From: Flavobacterium sp. N502540
Lineage (GTDB): Bacteria; Bacteroidota; Bacteroidia; Flavobacteriales; Flavobacteriaceae
Assembly (NCBI RefSeq): GCF_025947365.1
Contig: NZ_CP110012.1
Coordinates: 4,154,001 to 4,218,000 of the forward strand
Reading direction: 5' to 3'
Length of the DNA stretch: 64,000 nt
The translations under genes and the position numbers were made by a program. Below the pieces are notes generated by a model that ran no database searches, had not been told where the DNA came from, and saw only the letters and a program-made list of their open reading frames with translations. Of this stretch, positions 8,047 through 15,960 are shown one piece after another; the first letter of the stretch is position 1, and every line of letters starts with the position of its first letter.

Positions 8047-8919
8047 ATGAAAGAGCAATTAGAAGAACAGGGTTTAGAACTTGGAATTAGTGATTTAAAG
8101 CTGAAAGGCTTTAAGGTCTATGAAGTAAACGGTGACGTGAGTAAGATTCCAACGTATAACCGTAGGGATTTTTATAAAATTTGCATCAATACCAGTAAGA
8201 GCTTTATTCATTATGCAGACAGAGGAATCGAAACGGACGGAACAATATTATTTTTCGGAAATCCGCATATTCCGTATTCCTGGGAAATTATTTCACCTTC
8301 GTATGAAGGCTATGCCTGTGTTTTTACGGAAGACTTTCTAAAAGTAAAAGATCGTTCCGAAAGCCTTCATGAATAGCCTTTGTTTAAAATTGGCGGTACA
8401 CCAATATTCTCTTTGTCAGCTGATCAAAAGGTGTTTATTGATTCCTTATTTCAGAAAATGATACAGGAGCAGGAAACTGATTATGTTTTTAAAGATGACT
8501 TGATTCGTAATTATATCAATTTGATTTTGCACGAATCTATGAAAATGCAGCCTTCGGAGAATTTCTTTAAACCCAGAAATGCCTCCTCCCGAATTACCTC
8601 TTTGTTTTTGGAATTGTTGGAAAGACAGTTTCCCATAGAAACCAAAAATGAGCCATTAGCGTTAAAAACGCCACAGGATTATGCTCAAAGTCTTGCTGTT
8701 CATGTGAATCATTTAAATCGTTCCGTTAAAGAAGTCACCGGAAAACCAACAACGGCGCATATTTCAGAAAGAATTGTTGGTGAAGCCAAAGCTTTGCTGC
8801 AGCATACGGATTGGAGTATTTCGGATATCGGTTATTCTTTAGGATTTGAATATCCAAGCTATTTTAATAATTACTTTAAAAGAATTACAGGGACAATTCC
8901 AAAATCACTCAGAGTGTAA
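8047..8919 (+). pseudogene. AraC-family transcriptional regulator interrupted by an in-frame TAG stop
   Basis: One reading frame of 290 codons is broken by a single TAG at 8374-8376, at codon 110. The first part is an AraC N-terminal ligand or dimer domain (NRRDFYKICINTSKSFIHYAD ... IPYSWEIISPS). The second continues without frameshift (PLFKIGGTPIFSL) into an AraC-type double HTH at the C-terminus: DYAQSLAVHVNHLNRSVKEVTG and WSISDIGYSLGFEYPSYFNNYFKR. Length and order are those of an intact regulator, so the stop looks recent. It could be a real nonsense mutation, a readthrough site or a sequence error. The cupins and alcohol dehydrogenase downstream are its likely targets. Confidence 0.85.
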
Positions 8920-9103
8920 ATTGTTTCATATTCTTAATTTTTTGTTTGATTATTGTTATCTCGCTGCATCTTTACCTGTGTAAATTTGCATTGAAATAAT
9001 TAGTATTAATCAGCAGTCAGTTTTCGATAAGCTAAATACGACTTCACAAAGCATATTCCCGCTTTTATGATTTAGTTTGAACTGATGGTAAAAACAAATC
9101 ATT

Positions 9104-9532
9104 ATGAGTACTACAGAAAATCAAATTGCTAAAACCATTTTTCCCAAAGGAGACTTAGCTTCTTCGGATTATTTTACAGGAAAAGCATGGGTAAAGATGC
9201 TGGTTTCCAATGATCCGGTTTTAAATACCGCTGTGGGTAATGTCGTTTTTGAAGCCGGAGCACGCAACAATTGGCATACACATCCCGGCGGACAAATTTT
9301 GATTGTCACTCAGGGAAAGGGTTTTTATCAGGAAGAAGGAAAGCCTATTCAATTGCTTCAGGAAGGGGATGTTGTGAATATTCAGCCAGAAGTAAAACAT
9401 TGGCATGGAGCTTCTCCTGACGGTGAATTTGCTCATATTGCCATTAGTACCCGTACCGAAAAAGGCATTGTAGACTGGCTTGAGCCGGTTACCGATGAAC
9501 AATACAACAGCTTTAAAGGACTTAAAGTCTAG
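9104..9532 (+). CDS. Cupin-domain protein, (R)-mandelonitrile-lyase-like / carboxymuconolactone-associated type
   Basis: A 142-residue single-domain cupin. Motif 1 is NNWHTHPGGQ and motif 2 is PEVKHWHGA. Candidate metal ligands are His58, His60, Gln64 and His99, the same spacing as the three His and one Gln that bind Mn in bacterial cupin hydroxynitrile lyases (established for GtHNL). Members occur next to carboxymuconolactone decarboxylases, alcohol dehydrogenases and AraC regulators, often in stress or aldehyde-related clusters. The true substrate is unknown. It is the first of two cupin paralogues 82 bases apart, probably in one transcript. Confidence 0.85.
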   Translation: MSTTENQIAKTIFPKGDLASSDYFTGKAWVKMLVSNDPVLNTAVGNVVFEAGARNNWHTHPGGQILIVTQGKGFYQEEGKPIQLLQEGDVVNIQPEVKHWHGASPDGEFAHIAISTRTEKGIVDWLEPVTDEQYNSFKGLKV

Positions 9533-9614
9533 GTGTTGTGCTGTCCGGTAATTGGAAGCAGCTTTTATGGTCGGGCTATTTTAAAAAAGAAATCAATCTC
9601 AAAAAATCAATTTT

Positions 9615-10019
9615 ATGTCAACACCTTACACTTCCGTTATTGAAGAGGGAAAAATCCCGAATACCTATATGACTGGTGATGTTTCGTATAAAAAGCAAAC
9701 CAGTGCCATTCATCCGGATAATACGGTTATAAAAGAAGTTTCTTTTGAACCAGGTTCAAGATGTAATTGGCATGTTAATCCAACACTGCAATTGTTTATT
9801 GCTACAAACGGGATCGGTTATTTTCAGGAAAAAGGAAAAGCCATCCGACTCCTTCACAAAGACGAAGTAGTTACGATTCTGCCGGGAATCGAACATTGGT
9901 ATGGAGCGACACCGTTCAGTTCGTTTTCACACATTGCCATTATCACTGAAATTGATAAAGGAACCGGAATTTGGCTCGATAGCGTAACCGATGAAGAATA
10001 TTACAGTTACGGGAAATAG
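9615..10019 (+). CDS. Second cupin paralogue with an altered metal site
   Basis: This 134-residue protein aligns along its length with the preceding cupin: EPGSRCNWHVNPTLQ matches EAGARNNWHTHPGGQ, and GIEHWYGAT matches EVKHWHGAS. His53, Gln59 and His94 are kept, but the second His of motif 1 is Asn55. It may bind metal differently or be a non-catalytic partner or binding protein. The ending VTDEEYYSYGK parallels VTDEQYNSFKG of the first copy. It looks like a tandem duplication followed by divergence. No signal peptide is present. Confidence 0.82.
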   Translation: MSTPYTSVIEEGKIPNTYMTGDVSYKKQTSAIHPDNTVIKEVSFEPGSRCNWHVNPTLQLFIATNGIGYFQEKGKAIRLLHKDEVVTILPGIEHWYGATPFSSFSHIAIITEIDKGTGIWLDSVTDEEYYSYGK

Positions 10020-10105
10020 TTTCATTAGAGAATGAGAAAATTAGATAATTCTAAATGGAGAGGTTTGTGTTTTTGATAGTGTGAAATGTGAAACGTAAAA
10101 TATGC

Positions 10106-10172
10106 GACCTGAAACCTGAAACCTGAAACCTGAAACCTGAAACTTGAAACTTGAAACAAATAAAACCTGAAA
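10106..10172 (+). repeat. Heptanucleotide repeat, AAACCTG type
   Basis: About seven tandem units of (a)aacctg and aacttg run to 10157, with one isolated unit after it. The repeat fills most of the gap between the cupin and alcohol dehydrogenase genes and is the same type as at 7918 and 63430. Confidence 0.85.
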
Positions 10173-10199
10173 CAAATATAACTAAAAAACAATAAAAAC

Positions 10200-11249
10200 A
10201 TGGAAGTAAAAAACATAAAAGCCTTTGGGACAGAGGCTGCGGATGCACCGTTGCAGACATTAGACATTCAGCGCAGAGCGGTATTGGCTCATGATGTAGA
10301 AATAGAAATTTTATATTGTGGAATTTGTCATTCCGATTTGCATTCCGCGAGAAACGAATGGCACGGGACGATTTACCCAATAGTTCCGGGTCATGAGATT
10401 GTGGGGAGGGTAACAAAAGTGGGTGATCACGTAAAGAATTTCAAAGTAGGCGATTTGGCCGGAGTAGGCTGTATGGTTGATTCTTGTAGGGAATGTGAGC
10501 ATTGTCAAGGCGATTTAGAGCAATTTTGTGATGCCGGCAGTACTTTAACTTTTAATTCTCCGGATACGCATTTAGGCGGTCAAACGTTTGGGGGGTATTC
10601 ACAAAGTATTGTAGTCGATGAGAATTATGTGTTGCATATTTCTGATAAATTAGATCTTGCGGGTGTTGCGCCATTGCTTTGTGCAGGTATTACAACCTAT
10701 TCGCCATTAAGACACTGGAATGTAGGTCCCGGTCAAAAAGTGGGGATTGTTGGTATTGGCGGTCTAGGGCATATGGGGATCAAATTGGCGAAAGCGATGG
10801 GAGCTCATGTGGTTGTTTTTACAACTTCATTGTCTAAAACCGAAGATGCAAAACGTTTAGGGGCAGATGAGGTGGTACTGTCTACGGATCCTGAACAAAT
10901 GGCAAAATACACTAAAAGCCTGAATTTTATTCTGGACTGCGTGTCGGCAGAACACAATATTGATGCCTATTTAAACCTGTTAAAAGTGGATGGAACGCTG
11001 ACTTTGGTTGGCGCTCCGATGGAACCTCCTCCGGTAACTTCGTTCAGTCTTATATTAGGAAGAAGAAGTTTTGCGGGTTCTGCCATTGGCGGAATCAAAG
11101 AAACTCAGGAAATGCTTGATTTTTGTGCTGAACATAACATTACTGCCGATATTGAATTGATTGGCGTAAACGAAGTAAATGACGCTTATGAAAGGTTGTT
11201 AAAAGGAGATATTAAGTATCGTTTTGTAATTGATATGGCTTCTTTATAG
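10200..11249 (+). CDS. Zinc-dependent NAD(P) alcohol dehydrogenase (YahK/cinnamyl-alcohol type MDR)
   Basis: A 349-residue medium-chain dehydrogenase. Catalytic zinc ligands are in CGICHSDLH and GHEIVGRV. The structural zinc loop has four cysteines spaced as in CMVDSCRECEHCQGDLEQFC. The Rossmann motif is GIGGLGHMG. These enzymes interconvert aldehydes and primary alcohols in the cytoplasm, usually favouring NADPH in the YahK/CAD branch. With the two cupins and the damaged AraC gene upstream it makes a typical aldehyde-response cluster. A clear terminator follows 76 bases after the stop. Confidence 0.92.
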   Translation: MEVKNIKAFGTEAADAPLQTLDIQRRAVLAHDVEIEILYCGICHSDLHSARNEWHGTIYPIVPGHEIVGRVTKVGDHVKNFKVGDLAGVGCMVDSCRECEHCQGDLEQFCDAGSTLTFNSPDTHLGGQTFGGYSQSIVVDENYVLHISDKLDLAGVAPLLCAGITTYSPLRHWNVGPGQKVGIVGIGGLGHMGIKLAKAMGAHVVVFTTSLSKTEDAKRLGADEVVLSTDPEQMAKYTKSLNFILDCVSAEHNIDAYLNLLKVDGTLTLVGAPMEPPPVTSFSLILGRRSFAGSAIGGIKETQEMLDFCAEHNITADIELIGVNEVNDAYERLLKGDIKYRFVIDMASL

Positions 11250-11257
11250 TTTTTTTT

Positions 11258-11294
11258 AAGGTTCTGAGGTACTAAGTTGCTGAGATGCTAAGTT
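11258..11294 (+). repeat. AGGTTC/AGGTAC-type intergenic repeat
   Basis: aaggttctgaggtactaagttgctgag... is a degenerate array of 7-8 base units of the type also seen at 1810, 18471 and 40037. It lies directly after the alcohol dehydrogenase stop and before its terminator. Confidence 0.6.
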
Positions 11295-11325
11295 TATTGA
11301 AACGGTGTAGCCTAATGTGAAAAAT

Positions 11326-11359
11326 AAACCCCTTAAGGAATTTATTTCTTAAGGGGTTT
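11326..11359 (+). terminator. Terminator of the cupin/alcohol dehydrogenase unit
   Basis: Perfect 12-bp arms aaaccccttaag and cttaaggggttt with a ten-base loop, followed by gttgtttttt. Confidence 0.9.
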
Positions 11360-12210
11360 GTTGTTTTTTGGAGAGAATGGGTGATGAGTTCAAGGGGTAT
11401 TTATGCTTTAATTTTGAGGGTGGAATGGAATAAATTAACCTGAATATTGATGTTCAAAGAAGAGGTATTTGTTTGGTATAAAATAGCGTTGAAGGAATGA
11501 GGTTATTGAGAATAAAAAGGACTGTTTTTTGATACTGACAGTTTGTCTTGTTGTGTTTTGTTTTTGTTTTGAATTGTTTCTTTTCCAGTGTTTTATATTT
11601 GTTTTGTTGAATTACAACTTTATGATTGTTTTTTGACCAAAATGATTTAGATGTGAAACAAAAAAGCCGGAAGAATTTTAGTTTTAACTCTGATTTCTTT
11701 GGAGAAAAAGTACTCTTTTGAGGAAAAAAATGCTTGAGGTTTTAAAATTTAAATTTTGTCAAAGGGAACAATATGACTTCAAAATAAATCAGTTTGAATT
11801 TGGTTTTAATTGCTTGTTGATGAGATTTTTAAGCAATGCTAATTTTAGAAGCTTTGAGAGGGAGGGTTATTGCTTTATGTAGTATTGTTTTTTTATTTTG
11901 TGGTTGTAGTAGCTGTTTTTAATATAAAGTAAAAATTTTAATTATTGATTATAACTTGTTTAATATCATTAATCTATAAAATGAAAGTTTTATAATAAAT
12001 TAGTAGAATATGGGGTTTTGGTTCGAAGGAATAAATTTTAGAATAAAATGTTAATTGTTGTTAAAGTTGACTAAATTTTTGAATCAGCGGCATCGTTTTT
12101 TTAAGAAAGTAATTTTGAAATACAGGGGATTTTGTTAATTTTTTTGATTCGTCCGTCTTTTTTTAGAAACATCAAATTCAATAATTCCGTTTTTCAATTG
12201 AAATAAATAC
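11360..12210. other. 850-base gene-free, cytosine-poor stretch
   Basis: No frame of useful length exists on either strand. The plus strand is strikingly poor in C and rich in T, A and G, with runs such as ttgtgttttgtttttgttttg near 11550. I see no tRNA, palindrome array or phage remnant. It could be a decayed locus, a long regulatory leader or a non-coding RNA region. Confidence 0.5.
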
Positions 12211-12218
12211 TATTTTTG
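12211..12218 (+). promoter_or_regulatory. -7 element directly in front of the DUF6660-like gene
   Basis: TATTTTTG matches TAnnTTTG and ends four bases before the GTG start at 12223. A T-rich stretch around 12190 is the only -33 candidate. Confidence 0.5.
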
Positions 12219-12222
12219 TGTC

Positions 12223-12546
12223 GTGAAATGGATAACAATCATATTATCGATTTATTTAATGGCGCTTTCCAATATGCCTTGTGCAGATATGGAAATCAAT
12301 AGTGCTGCTCACAAAACAGCTCAGTTTTCTTCTGAAGCCAATCACACACACGATAAAGACAATGATTTATGCTCGCCTTTCTGTGCGTGCAATTGTTGTG
12401 GAGCGCAGGTTTTAAGTTATCAGACTTTCTTAAGCTTTGATTTCCCTGTTGCGCATTCCATTATCTCAGTTCCATTACCCAATTACAATTCTGTTTTTGC
12501 TTCCAGTTTCTATGGAAGTGTCTGGCAGCCCCCACAAATAGCATAA
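12223..12546 (+). CDS. Small exported Cys/His-rich protein, DUF6660-like, next to heavy-metal efflux genes
   Basis: A 107-residue protein with a GTG start and an N-terminal hydrophobic signal (WITIILSIYLMALSNMPC). The mature part has two potential metal-binding clusters: NHTHDKDNDLC and CSPFCACNCCG. It ends in YGSVWQPPQIA, a tail type common in small proteins encoded before CzcA pumps in Bacteroidota. I infer a periplasmic metal-binding or sensing role. It directly precedes czcA, with three short hairpins between. An internal ATG (MALSNMPC) is less likely because it would cut the signal peptide. Confidence 0.75.
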   Translation: MKWITIILSIYLMALSNMPCADMEINSAAHKTAQFSSEANHTHDKDNDLCSPFCACNCCGAQVLSYQTFLSFDFPVAHSIISVPLPNYNSVFASSFYGSVWQPPQIA

Positions 12547-12551
12547 TGATG

Positions 12552-12626
12552 CCCACCCGATAAGTCGGAATGTGGGTTAGAGCGTTGCGGATCTTCCGCA
12601 GTATTTAAATAGGCAACACTTTGCCT
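12552..12626 (+). promoter_or_regulatory. Three consecutive hairpins between the DUF6660-like gene and czcA
   Basis: Hairpin 1 is cccac/gtggg with inner ccga/tcgg (12552-12576). Hairpin 2 is tgcgga-tct-tccgca (12586-12600). Hairpin 3 is aggcaa-cact-ttgcct (12611-12626). No T run follows, so they are not ordinary terminators. They may stabilise or regulate the czc mRNA. Confidence 0.5.
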
Positions 12627-12653
12627 CATTTCTCACATCATTATATCATTAAA

Positions 12654-15600
12654 ATGTTAGATAAAATCATACAGTTTAGTATAAAGAATAAGTTCGTTAT
12701 ACTATTATTAACCCTTGTATTAATAGCCTGGGGAAGCTATTCGATCAAACAATTACCCTTAGACGCTTTGCCTGACGTAACCAACAATCAGGTGCAGATT
12801 ATTACCACAGCACCTACTTTAGCCAGTCAGGAAGTCGAACAATTAATTACATATCCTTTAGAGCAGGCCGTAAAAACAGTTCCGGATATCATAGAACTTC
12901 GCAGTATTTCACGTTTCGGATTATCAGTAGTTACGGTCGTTTTTGAGGACGATGTGAACATCTATTGGGCCAGGGAACAGATATTTCAACGTCTTAAACA
13001 AGCCGAAGAGAATATCCCTGCTTATGCCGGTTCGCCTGAATTGGCTCCAATCAGTACCGGTTTAGGAGAAATCTATCAGTACGATGTCTATGCCAAAAAA
13101 GGCTATGAAGACAAATACGATGCTATAAAACTGCGTACCATTCAGGACTGGATCATTATCCCTCAATTGCAGGGTATTAAAGGCGTAGCGGATGTTAGTA
13201 CCTGGGGAGGGAAACTAAAACAATATGAAATCGCTGTAAATCCAAATACACTTAATAGTCTGGGAGTTACCATTACAGAGATTTTTGATGCACTCGAAAA
13301 AAACAATCAAAATACAGGAGGTGCCTATATCGAAAAAGACCAGTTTGCCTACTTCATTCGGGGTGTTGGTATGGCGAAAGGGACCAAAGATTTAGGAAAT
13401 GTGGTAGTGAAAAACCGAAATGGTTCGCCTGTTTTGGTTCGTGATGTAGCCGAAGTTCGCGAAGGTGTTGCCTTGCGTTATGGAGCTTCAACGAAAGACG
13501 GAAAAGGAGAAATTGTTTCCGGAATGGTTTTAATGTTAAAAGGAGAAAATTCCAGTGCGGTGGTCAACAGAATTCATGAAAGAATGATTCAGATCAATAA
13601 AAGTCTGCCTGAAGGAGTTGTTGCCGAAGCTTTTATTGACAGAGGAAAGTTGGTAGACAGCGCAATTGGAACCGTTTCAAAGAACTTATTAGAAGGGGCT
13701 TTGATCGTTATTTTTGTACTAATCTTATTTCTGGGGAATCTTCGTGCAGGTTTAATTGTAGCTTCAGTTATTCCACTGGCCATGCTTTTTGCCGTTATTT
13801 TAATGAATGCTTTCGGCGTAAGCGGAAATCTGATGAGTCTTGGGGCAATCGACTTTGGAATCATCGTTGACGGAGCTGTAATTATTGTGGAAGCCACCAT
13901 GCACCACTTGCAGCAGCTCAAACGCAAGAAAGCGTTAACGCAAAACGAAATGGATGCCGAAGTGTACAATTCAGCTTCGAAAATCAGAAACAGTGCTGCT
14001 TTTGGGGAAATCATTATCCTGATCGTGTATCTGCCAATTCTTGCTTTGGTTGGAACCGAGGGGAAGATGTTTAAACCTATGGCGATGACAGTAGGTTTTG
14101 CGGTGGCAGGGGCTTTTATTCTTTCTTTGACTTATGTACCCATGATGAGTGCGATGTTCTTATCTAAAAGTACTGAACACAAAGAAAATTTCAGCGACAG
14201 AATGATGGCGTGGCTGGAAGCTGTTTATACACCGTTTTTGAAAAAAGCACTACAGTTTAAAAAGATAGTTTTAGGAATATCACTGGGTTTGTTTGCCCTC
14301 GGTTTAGTCGTTTTCAATTCAATGGGAGGAGAGTTTATACCAACCATCGAAGAAGGCGATTTGGCAATCAATGCAACCATCATGACCGGAAGTTCGCTTA
14401 CGCAGATGGTAGAGACCACTACAAAATATGAACAGATCTTAAAAGCTAAATTTCCCGAGATCAAAACTATCGTAACCAAAATTGGAAGCGGGGAAATTCC
14501 AACCGATCCAATGCCTATTGAAAGCGGTGATTTGATTATTGTTTTGAAAGACAAAAAAGAATGGAAAGGCAAATACGATAACTGGGAAGACTTGGCCAAT
14601 GCCATGAAAAAAGAAATGGAAGTCATTCCCGGAGCCAATATCGAGATCTCTCAGCCTATTCAGATGCGATTTAACGAATTAATGACCGGAAGCCGAAGTG
14701 ATATAGCCATTAAGATTTTTGGAGACGATCTGGAGATTCTGGACGCTAAAGCAACAGAGTTAATTTCGAAAATTAAAAGTATTGAAGGAATAGGCGATTT
14801 AAAAGCCGATAAAGTTACCGGTTTACCGCAAATTACGGTGAAATACGACTACAATAAAATCGCTTTATACGGATTGAATATTTCAGATATCAATCAAATT
14901 ATACGTTCATCTTTTGCGGGAGAAAGTGCCGGAAAAATCTATGATGAAAGTAAAAGGTTTGATGTCGTAGTGCGAATGAATGAAAACAATCGTGCCGATA
15001 TTACAGACGTGAGTAATTTGTTTATCCCGTTGCCTAACGGACAGCAGGTACCGCTTTCGCAAGTGGCCACAGTCGAGTACGAGCAAGGTCCTGTACAAGT
15101 TATTCGGGAGAACGGAAAACGCAGAATCACGGTTGGACTAAACGTTCGTGGCCGTGATATCAAAAGTGTGGTAGAGGAAATTCAGCAAAGACTAGATAAA
15201 GACTACAAACTTCCAGCAGGGTATTATGTAACCTACGGAGGTCAGTTCGAGAATTTAATCGAAGCTACCAAACGACTTTCGGTAGCGCTTCCAATCGCTT
15301 TAGGATTGATATTGGTGTTACTGTATTTTACTTTTAAAAGCTTCAAGCAGGCCGGATTGATTTTTACAGCCATTCCATTGTCAGCAATCGGGGGAGTTTT
15401 TGCACTCTGGATGCGCGGAATGCCGTTTAGTATTTCGGCAGGTATTGGTTTCATTGCTTTGTTTGGAATTGCGGTATTAAACGGAATTGTATTGATTTCG
15501 TATTTCAATCAGCTCAAAAAAGAGGGAGTTCTTGATCCGCTGCAAAGAGTTTTAATTGGGACTAAAACCAGATTGCGTCCGGTTTTAATGACCGCAGCCG

Positions 15601-15785
15601 TAGCTTCGTTAGGATTCTTGCCTATGGCATTGTCAACAAGCGGAGGAGCAGAGGTACAAAAACCTTTAGCAACCGTTGTAATTGGAGGGCTAGTCTCAGC
15701 GACATTATTGACATTAATTGTTTTACCAATTCTGTATTTATTGTTAGAGAAGAAGTTTAATGATAATGATAAAAAAGATAATTAG
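12654..15785 (+). CDS. czcA: CzcA/CusA-family heavy-metal efflux RND pump, CzcA type
   Basis: A 1043-residue inner-membrane RND protein. It opens MLDKIIQFSIKNKFVILLLTLVL (first helix) and has the porter-domain string LPLDALPDVTNNQVQI. The helix-4 motif is DFGIIVDGAVIIVEA with Asp400, Asp406 and Glu413, matching the essential Asp402/Asp408/Glu415 of Cupriavidus CzcA. CusA-type silver and copper pumps have a different motif, so Zn, Co, Cd or Ni is more likely. It works with the CzcC and CzcB genes downstream as a proton-driven tripartite exporter. I start at the ATG at 12654; an in-frame TTG at 12621 lies inside a hairpin. Confidence 0.95.
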   Translation: MLDKIIQFSIKNKFVILLLTLVLIAWGSYSIKQLPLDALPDVTNNQVQIITTAPTLASQEVEQLITYPLEQAVKTVPDIIELRSISRFGLSVVTVVFEDDVNIYWAREQIFQRLKQAEENIPAYAGSPELAPISTGLGEIYQYDVYAKKGYEDKYDAIKLRTIQDWIIIPQLQGIKGVADVSTWGGKLKQYEIAVNPNTLNSLGVTITEIFDALEKNNQNTGGAYIEKDQFAYFIRGVGMAKGTKDLGNVVVKNRNGSPVLVRDVAEVREGVALRYGASTKDGKGEIVSGMVLMLKGENSSAVVNRIHERMIQINKSLPEGVVAEAFIDRGKLVDSAIGTVSKNLLEGALIVIFVLILFLGNLRAGLIVASVIPLAMLFAVILMNAFGVSGNLMSLGAIDFGIIVDGAVIIVEATMHHLQQLKRKKALTQNEMDAEVYNSASKIRNSAAFGEIIILIVYLPILALVGTEGKMFKPMAMTVGFAVAGAFILSLTYVPMMSAMFLSKSTEHKENFSDRMMAWLEAVYTPFLKKALQFKKIVLGISLGLFALGLVVFNSMGGEFIPTIEEGDLAINATIMTGSSLTQMVETTTKYEQILKAKFPEIKTIVTKIGSGEIPTDPMPIESGDLIIVLKDKKEWKGKYDNWEDLANAMKKEMEVIPGANIEISQPIQMRFNELMTGSRSDIAIKIFGDDLEILDAKATELISKIKSIEGIGDLKADKVTGLPQITVKYDYNKIALYGLNISDINQIIRSSFAGESAGKIYDESKRFDVVVRMNENNRADITDVSNLFIPLPNGQQVPLSQVATVEYEQGPVQVIRENGKRRITVGLNVRGRDIKSVVEEIQQRLDKDYKLPAGYYVTYGGQFENLIEATKRLSVALPIALGLILVLLYFTFKSFKQAGLIFTAIPLSAIGGVFALWMRGMPFSISAGIGFIALFGIAVLNGIVLISYFNQLKKEGVLDPLQRVLIGTKTRLRPVLMTAAVASLGFLPMALSTSGGAEVQKPLATVVIGGLVSATLLTLIVLPILYLLLEKKFNDNDKKDN

Positions 15786-15960
15786 AAATTAGATAATTAG
15801 ATGGTTTGATAATGAGGTAATTAGATATAGGGTGATTACTGATTAGTGTAAAATGATTTCTCTTGCAGATTTAATTTTAATAATCTGCGTACATCTGCTT
15901 AGATTTTTTTAAATCTGCGTGAAACAAAAATTTAAGCCAAAGAAATTAAAAAATATAAAA

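Noticed and set aside
8380..8919. Separate gene for the second half of the AraC regulator
   Set aside because: Same frame as the upstream half with only one stop codon between; it begins at a TTG in mid-domain, so one interrupted gene explains it better.
10025..10416. Minus-strand frames over the heptamer repeat and the start of the alcohol dehydrogenase
   Set aside because: Their FQVSGFRFQVSGF repeats come from the heptamer DNA and the rest is antisense to a clear enzyme gene.
12621..12653. Upstream TTG start for czcA
   Set aside because: It lies in a hairpin and adds PHFSHHYIIK, which is not found in the family; the ATG at 12654 starts the normal first helix.
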